This document shows positions 10,901 to 22,900 of a stretch of 64,000 bases of DNA, piece by piece. The position numbers and the translations under genes are program-made. A model generated the notes under the pieces. The model did not search any database and was not told where the DNA came from. It saw nothing but the letters and a program-made list of their open reading frames with translations. Source of the stretch: Nipponacmea schrenckii (lineage: Eukaryota; Mollusca; Gastropoda; Lottiidae); assembly GCA_030562195.1 (NCBI GenBank), contig CM060199.1, forward strand, positions 38,646,338-38,710,337, written 5' to 3'. Every line of letters starts with the position of its first letter. Positions within the stretch are counted from its first letter, which is position 1.

Positions 10901-13900
10901 TCTGGGATTATATCCTGTATTATTCTACAATTGATGTATGGAATTTAAAGGGATACTGTGTCTAAACATGAACATTTAACTTCTCAGGTATGGTCATCAG
11001 TGAACTCACCTGGTGTTATTAAAGGGATAATAGGTCTTAGAATGAACATAAAATTTGAAAATTTTAAACTTGGCTAATAAGAGCTCTATTCATCAGTAAA
11101 TATACCTGCTGCCATAAATAACAAGTGCATCTTTATGGATAATTATTTTTTTGATATTTATTTATTTTTTATATATATATTTACTGATGAATAGAGCTCT
11201 TATTGGCCAAGTTTTAAATTTTCAAATTTTATGTTCATTCTAAGACCTATTATCCCTTTTAAATAAACAGCCCTTTTTATTTCTTTCCATTTCTATGTTA
11301 AAAGAAGCTTCCTATAATATCTATATATGACAAACAAAGTTAATATATTGTTTATAAGAAGTTAATCTGAATCAAAGTCAAAAACTTCACATTTTTTTAT
11401 TCTAACAATTTATTTGCCTTCTTTGTTTAATTAAACAGGTGCTCTAATTAAATGAGGGCATGAAACCCAATTCAGTTTCACTTTTATATCAAAGGGAAGT
11501 CTTCATTAGCCCAAACAGATCAGGCTTCTTGTTAGTGTGTGGACCCACAGGGGTGATGAGATTTAAGCCCTACCAATTGTTCTCTCTAAACCTTCTTCAG
11601 TTCAGAAATTGATTAAATTACGAAAACTGATTGTAATACCGATGTAATACTTACACATACAAACTTCAAGTTTTTATAATTTCCTAGGGAAGGGTGAGAC
11701 AGGGACAATAATTTGGCCCAGACACCCATCCAGTCTTGGCAAAAGTGCTGAATTAGGTGTTGAAAAAAATAACATAATATACAAGACTGCTTTCAAGTCA
11801 TTTAATGTCAATGGATGCCCAGAACTAGCTATATAATTTCCATGTCTCTATAGTGTTTCTATAAGCTGCTAAGTCATTTCTATGAAGGTTATAAAGGTCT
11901 TAAATGACTTCCATGTGGAGGTTAAAGGTTAATACTGGTATATTAGTAATGTAATATATTTGTACAATAATTATACATATATCATGTTTATAATCGGATC
12001 TCTTCTAACATGTTTACTGCCTTCTTTAGTCTTGATATGTCAATTAATTCAAGGTTCAAGGCAGGGCAGGGCAGGGCAGGGCAGGGCAGGGCATGCTTCT
12101 TCAGGTCAGGGCATGCTTCTTCAGGTCATACTATTCATAAATACCACTATACTATTACTAGATTCTTTGTTATTTGTTTTAACCATTCATAAGGTGGTAG
12201 GGTGGCCTAATAATACAAATCACATTTAAACTGTGAATAACAATAACCTAAATTTACTCACAAATAGTACAAAAATATTGCATTGGACTGGGAATTTATT
12301 GGTTGAACATTATATAAACAAGAACACAAAATGAATTACAATCTTGTTAGATCTTGTTTGGAATGTTCAGTTAACGATACAAGAAAAACAGAACAAAATG
12401 AAACATCCAGATTAGCATTTTGATGAACAAAGAATTTATTGGTAAACTATTATATAGCAAAGAACATGAGAAGCTCAACAATCTTTTAAGATCATGGATG
12501 ACAACATGAAATGAAACAAAATATTCAAATTTTTATTTTAATGAGTGATGTTATTCTTCCATCTCCCCCCCCCCCCCCTATTCCCCCCCCCCCCCACTGT
12601 AAATCAAGATTGATATGTATATTAATATATTATATAATAATTAACAGGTTTATATTGGCTTGTCTTTAATCTCTATATCAGGTTAAAACTTGGTTATAAA
12701 TCATAATATAGATATAACTTCATGCTTGATTGATTATTATAATTTCTACTTGCTTCATAGAAAATTAAAATTTCTTCATGTACCTTCACAACTGAAGGCC
12801 TTTCTTCTGTAAGTTGTTGGTCTTAAAACCTCTTTGATTTTCTCTTATACACCAAGATAGCATTTAACAGAACTCTGTCTTTAATAGCCCAAATGGCTAT
12901 AGGTCGATAAAGAGTTGCTTAATAGCATGTGAAAGTCTTCTATTAAATTGATTGAAATTCAAATTTGTCCCTGAAATAAAATTTGTTATTTGAAATTTGT
13001 CTTGATATCAATATTCACATCTAGATTAGTCGAATGACAAGATTGATGGATTTCTTAATTTACCTGGTTGGACTTGTTTTTAAGGTTCATTAACTGGTCA
13101 TATTTCAAGCTAATGACTCTATTAAATTTTGTTGTATAACTTTCAAATATACTTGTACATACCCAGATGGTTTTTAAAACCTTACAATCTTTAGTCTTAT
13201 GGTCAAAAAAATGTCGGCTTCTTCTAACAATTACCTCCTCTCTCAACCCTATATTAGTTATAGGAGTAGCCTATAAGAGTTATATTAATCAGTAGATAAA
13301 CCTGCAGTACAATAAATAACATACCTGACTGAATTCTTATATAATTTCCTGATAAACCCCCAAATATGCAATTTATGTTTGAAAATCGTGAAATAATTTG
13401 ATTGAGCATTATTCAATGCTTACATAGTTATGTGAATTTTTTAATTTTACAGTGATTCTGTTACTTAATGACACCAGGTAAATTCACTGATGAATATATA
13501 CTCATATTGACCTTTCTTGAGAATTTAATTTATGTCCATTCTAAGACACAGTATCACTTTAAGTTTTACTTTTTTTTATCTATTTTTTTGACTAGAACAA
13601 AAGCTAATCCTATTTTTCTACGACAAAGTTTTAGTGGTGAAGTCTCGTGAATTTTGCCCCACCCAGTCCTGTATTAATACTCGAGATTCAGACCTACACC
13701 TTGAGTTTAAATTGAAGACTCTATCTGTCTTGTTTATTTGTGGCAAGTTAAGACAATATTTGGTTTGTGTACTGTCTATTGATCAACACATATCCCACCT
13801 GGGTCAAATAACACGTTGAAATCAAACACAGCCTCATGTCACATTCGACCAACACCGACCAACATATCACCCAACGGTATTTCAGTCTGGTCATACCAAG

Positions 13901-16900
13901 AATAACTTGTATTTACTTGCATTGTCTTCGATTATTTAAACAAATATCACAATACTGGAGAGGAAGTTTCTTGCATATATTCGGTTGTAAATTCAACAAA
14001 TCCTGGCGTTTCGTAGTATCAGAAACAGAATCAAAATTCTTCATACAATATGATATATAGCTCAATGGCCTTATTCTTGAAAACTTAACTTAAGATGATT
14101 TCAGTGTTCCAGTCATCTGGGACCTAATTCTTGAAAACTTAACTTAAGATGATTTTAGTGTTCCAGTCATCTGGGACCTTATTCTTGAAAACTTAACTTA
14201 AGATGATTTTAGTGTTCTGGTCATCTGGTACTTTATTCTTGAAAACTTAACTTAAGATGATTTTTAGTGTTCTGGTCACTAGGAATATATTCAGAAAATT
14301 AACATTTTTAGGGTTCCAGTCATCATAGGGCCTATTGAAAACTTACTTGAAAATGATGTTTAGTTTTCCATATTGGACCTTATTCTCGAAAGGTTAACTT
14401 GTTATGGACTTTTTGCCAGTCACTGGGCTCTGTATTCTTGAAAACTTAACACTAAGATATTAGTGTTCCAGTTGGGGGCCTCATTTCAAACTTAACTGTA
14501 AGATGATTTTAGTGTAATCCAGATCATCTGGCCCTGATTCTAGCAAAAGCTTACTTAAGATGATTTAGTGTTCCAGTCATCTGGGACCTTATTCTTGAAA
14601 ACTTAACTTAAGATGATTTCAGTGTTCAGTCATAACTTATTCCATAATAACAAGAGATATTTTTAGCATTGTCCTAGGAGATTAAAAGTAGTAAATGAAT
14701 TTTATATACAAGTATTGCTATTTGAAAACTACTTATAGTGATAAATTGTTTCCGATTGCATTTCAAGTGCTTAACAAGGGTTTATTGTTATGCTTTTTGC
14801 CAGTCAGTCTATGAAAAAACCACAATATTGTGTCATTTATTCACAGGCAACCTAACTGTAAGGTAGCTTAATCAGACATGACTGGCTGATACAGCAAAGT
14901 CATGAGGCCTGTTTAGGAATAATTACCTTTTGCAACATAAAGGCAACAATATTTCTGTGTACACTGTAAACTTATATAAGAAAGAGGTATAAGCCTGAAT
15001 TAAAAGATATTGTAAAGAATTTTCTAACCAGTTATGTGTATTTTGAACTCTGATAGGATCAATTTGTACCATTGCAATTTGCAAGTGCTTAAACAAGGGT
15101 TCCTATATTTTCATTTATTCATATAAATCCATAGTTGGATGGCTAATACTTATATTAATGGAAAGTAGAGAAATTCTTTATATCAGGAAAATACAAGTTT
15201 GTCTCACTAAGTCCTTAATTAAGTTTTAATTAGCGTAATTATGAAGGGAATGTCTTTGTTCCTTGTTCCAGGTCAAGAAACATCACAAAGTCTCAAATGT
15301 CATTCAAATCTTAGTATCTTTCTTTGATTAACCAGTGCATGGTCATGTGAACTAATGTGGAGTCTAGAAATAGCGTTTCAAAGTGGAATAATTTCTTTGA
15401 ATTAACAAAGCTTTTATACGCCCAAATACGGTTTTAATACATGGAATATTCATTAGAAACACTGATTAATCAATTAGTAAGCTTGATTTGATTCTAAACA
15501 ATGGGAGAATGCATCTTTAATGATGTTACTAATTACACAATAGACTTCTATCAAGGAAGACCTTTGCAATTAGAGATCATCAAATACTTGTTTTTTAGTT
15601 GAATTGCAGGAACTTGCAGGAACTATCAGTGTCCCGATACACAATTTGTTTAAGAAAACCTCTTAAATATCTGAAAAGACCAAGTTAAATGGAGTTTAAA
15701 GGTGCATTTGTGGCTTCTATTCACATCATTCTATTATACAGTCAGCTGGCTGTGGTTTCTGTAATCCATTTCAAACCTAGTATATTGAGATATGAATTTA
15801 AAGAAGCCAATGATGATAGTCCAGATCTAAGCTACAGCTTGAGCTACAGTGGGTGAGGTCAAATTAGCGTTCCGTGTTAGTGTTAAGAGATTAATTTGGT
15901 GTTATAATACAGTGTACTCTGAGTAATCCAACATACACGGAACACTAACACAAGGTATGACCTCACCCAGTGTACTCTGAGTAATCCAACATACATGGAA
16001 CACTAACACAAGGTATGACCTCACCCAGTTTACTCTGAGTAATCCAACATACACGGAACACTAACACAAGGTATGACCTCACCCAGTGTTTCTCTGAGTA
16101 ATCCAACATACACGGAACACTAACACAAGGTATGACCTCACCCAGTTTACTCTGAGTAATCCAACATACACGGAACACTAACACAAGGTATGACCTCACC
16201 CAGTGTACTCTGAGTAATCCAACATAAACGGAACACTAACACAAGGTATGACCTCACCCAGTGTACTCTGAGTAATCCAACATACACGGAACACTAACAC
16301 AAGGTATGACCTCACCCAGTGTACTCTGAGTAATCCAACATAAACGGAACACTAACACAAGGTATGACCTCACCCAGTGTACTCTGAGTAATCCAACATA
16401 AACGGAACACTAACACAAGGTATGACCTCACCCAGTGTACTCTGAGTAATCCAACATACACGGAACACTAACACAAGGTATGACCTCACCCAGTGTACTC
16501 TGAGTAATTTGACATACACTGTGAGTCCAAAATAATCTTGGAAATAACAGAATGTCAGAATTCTCAGAGTTTTTAAACAGTATTAGAAGGAATCAGTGGA
16601 CCGAATAGAATCGGGTCAATGTGGGTCATTTCATTATGAAGATGGTCCCACATTTTTGTAATGTCCGATAATTTTTTCATTACTATAGGTGCAACTCTAA
16701 CTCACCAAGGCAACAGTTTTCTACGATTCTCTTGATTTTTATTTTGTGGGTCAGTGTCATTATGAAGATGATCTCTTTTGATTTTTGTGCTGATCTGATA
16801 ATTTTTCACCAATATTGTGTCTACTATGTACCCATAGGGTGTACTTTCAACTCACTCTACGGCAACAGTTCTTTATGGATTCTTTTGATTTTTATTTTAT

Positions 16901-19900
16901 GGGTCAGCCTCATTATGAAAAAGATCCCTATCGATTTTTATGCTGATCCGATGATTTTTCTGCGATTTATGGTGTCTGACTTAGCGTTTTGTCCATTAGC
17001 TGTAGGACAATATTGAAACCTGTCCCTTTAACCTATGTTAATAAACAATGTTCCTTTATGTTATTTAACCTGCATATTTATCAGTCAATATTCCTCAAAT
17101 AATCTACTAGGTTATATTGACTTGTTATATCAACAGAATTACAAATACCTTACTACATTAAACATGTGGTTAAAATTTAATTGGGCTGCTGAAAACTGAG
17201 ACATTCTAAAATTAAGGAGCTATAAAGTTTAGGGATCTGATAATGACTGCAATTGTAACATTGATGGTTTGAATTTCCTTTGATGTTTTCATTGTATAAT
17301 ATGATTTTTTTGATGGGTGGGGGCACAATGCTAAAGATGATGGGGGGTGACAGTTTTGCCAGAGGTAATCAAAATGGCAATTTATCAAGCCCCTTTTCTA
17401 ATGAAAACTGACCATGAAATGCACATGGGTTTTCTTTTCCAATGACAGAATATGATAGATTTGTTGGTCAACTTAATTCAAAAGATCTTTATATGGTGAT
17501 GCATATCTATGTTGTTATGGTACTAGTTCAGACAATGTCTTTTAAGGAGAGTAAGGGTCATTTATCATGAATGGGTCAGTCATTAAGAAGGTTAACCAGT
17601 GCTATGATGTATAGACCAGTGTTAACATGTAGATAATCAGATTACTATAATCAGACTAGAAACCAAGAACAGTGTAGATTAATGATAGATATGTTGGCAA
17701 ACAAGATATAGATTTATAGCTTGCTGTACTAATAATCTTTACACTGCCAGTATGGTAGAGTGGTATTAGGTATATATCAGATCAACTTTACAATGTCAAG
17801 ATATTACGGACTAAGTCTTATATTGGTACCTTGACTGACTGTACTATGTTTTATACCTTGACTGACTGTACTGTGTCTTATACCTTGACTGACTGTACTG
17901 TGTCTTATACCTTGACTGACTGTACTGTGTCTTATACCTTGACTGACTGTACTGTGTCTTATACCCTGACTGACTGTACTGTGTCTTATACCCTGACTGA
18001 CTGTACTGTGTCTTATACCTTGACTGACTGTACTGTGTCTTATACCTTCACTGACTGTACTGTGTCTTATACCTTGACTGACTGTACTGTGTCTTATACC
18101 TTGACTGACTGTACTGTGTCTTATACCTTGACTGACTGTACTGTGTCTTATACCTTGACTGACTGTACTGTGTTTTATACCTTGACTGACTGTACTGTGT
18201 CTCATACCTTGACTGACTGTACTGTGTCTTATACCCTGACTGACTGTACTGTGTCTTTACCTTGACTGACTGTACTGTGTCATTATACCTTGACTGACTG
18301 TACTGTGTCTTATACCTTGACTGACTGTACTGTGTCTTATACCTTCACTGACTGTACTGTGTCTTATACCTTGACTGACTGTACTGTGTCTATACCTGAC
18401 TGACTGTACTGTGTCTTATACCTGACTGACTGTACTGTGTCTTATACCTTGACTGACTGTACTGTGTCTTATACCTTGACTGACTGTACTGTGTCTATAC
18501 CTTGACTGACTGTACTGTGTCTTATCCCCTTGACTGACTGTACTGTGTCTTATACCTTGACTGACTGTACTGTGTCTTATACCTTGACTGACTGTACTGT
18601 GTCTTATACCTTGACTGACTGTACTGTGTCTTATACCTGACTGACTGTACTGTGTCTTATACCTTCACTGACTGTACTGTGTCTTATACCTTGACTGACT
18701 GTACTGTGTCTTATACCTTCACTGACTGTACTGTGTCTCATACCTTGACTGACTGTACTGTGTCTTTTACCCTGACTGACTGTACTGTGTCTTATACCCT
18801 GACTGACTGTACTGTGTCTCATACCTTGACTGACTGAATTTGCATGTGTTTCATTCCATCAATTTGTATAAGAATAAAATAGACCTCTGAACAAAAACAC
18901 AATTTCAACTTTATTTTTTAAAACATCAGTCCCATCCCATGTTCATTAATGTATACCAGACATTGTTTTTAGATGTCAGTGTATAATTCTATCTTCCTTT
19001 ATTCTCCACTTAATTCATTTGATCAAGTCATACTTCAATTAAGCTTTATTAACATAAATAATGATCTCTTTTTCAGTACCCTAGCTAGAAAGGTGTGGAA
19101 ATTCTGATATAAAACCCAATCTTATTTCATTACAAATTCTATATTACAGTTATAATGGCCATCTACCGAACGGTGATAAAGGTAGACGAAAGAGTAAATA
19201 TGTATTATATAAACGAGCTAAGGCTAATGGTGTTAAACCATTCAGACGACATCTTGTTACCTGTCCCCAGTCTTCAAAGGTGGGTAGTTAGTGGCTCATT
19301 CATTAAACTTGATTGTTTTGTAATTTAATTCTAATTTTTTTTAATGTCACTGACATATACTTGATATCCGACGGAGCCTATTTTTAATCAGACATTTTAG
19401 ATGAGCAAACAGACATGTCCGGCATATATGGCCAAATCAACAGCCCTGGTTTAGAGCCAATGTGTACCAACGCTGTGATGTTTTGTCCCATATCTATAAC
19501 ATTCTCTTTTCTCCAAGATCTAACCATATGTGAATTAACTGTTGTTTGAACCCTCACAGTTTATGATAAATCTGAATAGATTACCATGACATTTGTAACT
19601 TAGAACTGTTGATGTATCACTTTTGGTTTTTTAATAATGAATTTTTTTTAGAGTTATTGCACTTGACTTAATCAAAATGCTTTGAAAATGGCTTGTGAAC
19701 GCTATAAGGATTTGAATAAAATTTGGTGAGATCTTGAACAATTTCAATTTTTGCAGTGAACTGTTTTTGACTTATTGCCCTTGACTTAGTCAAAACACAT
19801 CAATATTAGCTTGTGAACAAGATAGGGACTACTGTTTACGTCTGATTTCAATGAAATTTGGTGCAATCATGTTTATTAATGAGATCTTGGATTAGGCCCA

Positions 19901-22900
19901 AATAACCTGTGTTTCAACAAAACTATACTTTAAATTGGGCGTATCTTGCTAGGCAACCACTTGTCAATTTTTTCAACCGAGCAATCTGTCTTCAAAAGAA
20001 TCACAACTTCAATCTTCTGAATACAGTGCTACATATCTGGAACCACTCGAGGGAATATTCAAAAACGGACGCTGAATGAAGGTGGCCTCTTAGGAGAGGA
20101 ACTGCAAGACCATTTCGTTTTGACATTTTGGAAATCATACGATCTTACTTTCACTCATACATGTGTAGTTTCTACCGCTTTTGCATGCTATCTCCTATTA
20201 ATTACCGATTAGCGATAATCTCATTGAATCTCACTGACGCATGAATGTGATATTTGTTAAGGGAGATAATCAGAAGTGTCATGGTCGCTTGATTGAGATA
20301 TTTTAATCAATTGGGAATATAAATACATGGCTGCTGGTCGCGTAATGCAGGTGGCCACCTATTAGTCGATAATTACATTGAAAACTCGTAGGGGGGACTT
20401 TATTGTGGTCGCTTATTGAAGGTGGGCTCTTAATAAAGGTGGTCTTGTGAGCAGGATATATTTGTATTTTGCCTCATTCAAAACAGTGAGGGTTGTCATA
20501 GCAAACTCAGTAGTGTTAGCATGATCCATCCTTTGTTTTGACCTGAAGAAACTGTTATTTAGTTTGCTTATACCTCTCATTATAAATGAACTGCCTATTA
20601 GATTATCTGTTTTCTGAGCTCCAAGTAAATTTATTTTATTTTATATGTGGATTTTCTCTTAATTTGAATTAACTGCTCCTTCTAGTAAAGTTATTTTCTT
20701 TGATAATTTCAGGCAGTCCAAGATTCGGCCCTTCACTCCGTATCCTACACACTGTCTAGAAATAAAGCTATTATAGTGGAGTATCAAAATGATGAAGATA
20801 CAGACATGTTTCAGGTAAATTATTTATTCATTTATTCATCCATCGGTTTGTTCATTTATCTATCCATCCATCCATTTAAATACTCATTCATCCACCAATT
20901 AGTCTATGTGAATATTCACCCATTCATATATATCTCCATTCACGTCTTCAATAGCAGGGATCATGATTTATTTTTTCCCAGTCGGACATTTTCGGGCAAT
21001 TTCAAACGATGATTTGAGAGCGTCATGTCTTATACATGTGTAATCTACCGATTTTGTCGGGTTTTTCTACCGCTTTTGGAGACCCAAAACTACCGATTTT
21101 TTTTTTTCTTCTTTTTCGTGATCATAATTTTCACCGGACCTACCGTTTTCTATGTTAAAATGTTATATATAGGATGTCTATGGTTAAAATTCTTTACCAC
21201 AATATCGGGTACACTCTACTTTCGATTTTAATGATTAATTTTACGGAAGCCTTGATTTGACAAAAAGGAAATTATGAAGTCTTTGCGATATTTTATGATA
21301 ATCGTCTATTCTATGTAATTTATAAATAACATAGACATTATTTGGTATTATCGGTAGATTTTAGTGTAAATTTAATATTTTCTCAACTTCGTTTCGTTAA
21401 TTCGTTTTATAATTTGACTGTAGCATGTAAACAATCATTTATAACCAGAGGCTATTTTCGATATCGGAACTGTCAAATTCATCGTAACATGGACATGATG
21501 AAGGGTAATATCAATGATGATGACCGATAAGAAATTTGCGTATAGGGGCAAATCATGATCCCTGTTCAATAGCCCATAAGGTGCAGAAGAGTAGGACGTA
21601 AAACTCCATTCATTTTATTTCATTTCTATCTGTCCATTCACGCATTAATCTTATAAACTAACCTTATTCTGACCTATGTAAAATAAAGAGTCTATGTTTA
21701 TCCCCATGGACTGAATGTTAGACAGGACCATGTCCTTGTATATTGGACCTAATTCTGAACCTAATAAAGAGTCTATTGTAAATAAAGCATTAAAACATTG
21801 AGGTAATGGTAAACACTCAAACTAAAAAGTTAAATTTGTTGGGTGCATAGACTGTCATTAGATTACCTGATTACCAGATAAAAGCTTTTAAAGCCTGGCC
21901 TATTTCAATTTATCCATGTCATATCAAATGGTTATTATGTATCTAATGTAAATAATGCAAGTTGCTGACAGAAACCATTTTAAATCCCTAAACTTGATAT
22001 TAAACATAACACCATTATTCATCAATATTATCTTAATAAATATCAAGTGTGAAATATTACTAGTGCATGTTGTAAAATATTGTCATCAATGTGTGAGGTG
22101 CTTAATATTTCAATCTATATGCAGTTATTTATGCTAGTTATATTATCTTTACAAATATGTATCATATAGATGTCAATGTATGTATTAAAGCACCTGTCAA
22201 GGCCACTGATGTAACAATATGTGAAATATGGTGATGCTTTATTAAATTCCAAACTGACATTAAATAGAGATATATAGGTCTATTTTACAGACAGGTCGTA
22301 TCCCTATGGTTTAATGTATTATGAAATAAAAAGCATAAAGAGATGTTTGGGATGAATTTATAACTTTCTGTCAAGTCTGTTGGTTCTTTCATCGTAACCG
22401 AGAAGGAATAATTAGAGCAGACGAAACAGAGTTAAAGAAAACATTTCAAACATCATTCTCTGAAAATTACTTTGTAATCATCTTGAACACATCTAGGGTA
22501 ACAAAATCAACCACTTGGGGCACATCAATATTATAATTATTCAAACAGAATCTAAAACATGCTGTTACTCAAAGTTTCACACTTTTTGCTCTTCTGCAAC
22601 ACACCTGTTTCAGCCAGTGTCTCAACTGAAGTTTGATAAATAGAGATCTTTAGACAACAGACCTGTTTCTGTCTGTGTCTCTACTGAAGTTTGATAAATA
22701 GAGATCTTTAGACAACAGACCTGTTTCTGTCTGTGTCTCTACTGAAGTTTGACAAGTAGAGATCTTCAGACAACAGACCTGTTTCACCCTGTGTCTCTAC
22801 TGAAGTTTTGGAAAAAAAAATAAGAAGGAAAAAATCTTCAGACAACAGAAATGTTGTAGACAGTGTCTCAACTGAAGTTTTGACAAATAGAGATATTCAG

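Larger units (their letters stand above)
9035..19149 (+). other. Pellino intron 2 (10.1 kb), remaining sequence
   Basis: Outside the repeats listed separately, the intron contains AT-rich sequence with degenerate repeat fragments (for example a SINE-like scrap near 11500 and a Pellino-unrelated dispersed repeat near 15600-15670). No additional exon was found, and exon 2 joins exon 3 in frame. Confidence 0.5.

Noticed and set aside
15963..16199. 78-codon minus-strand frame with VIPCVSVPCMLDYSE repeats
   Set aside because: Translation of the 58-bp array at 15845-16512.
17804..18265. Open frames of 133 and 144 codons on opposite strands with repeating peptides
   Set aside because: They come from a 27-bp satellite whose unit length is a multiple of three and lacks stops on either strand; there is no start context, splice pattern or homology.
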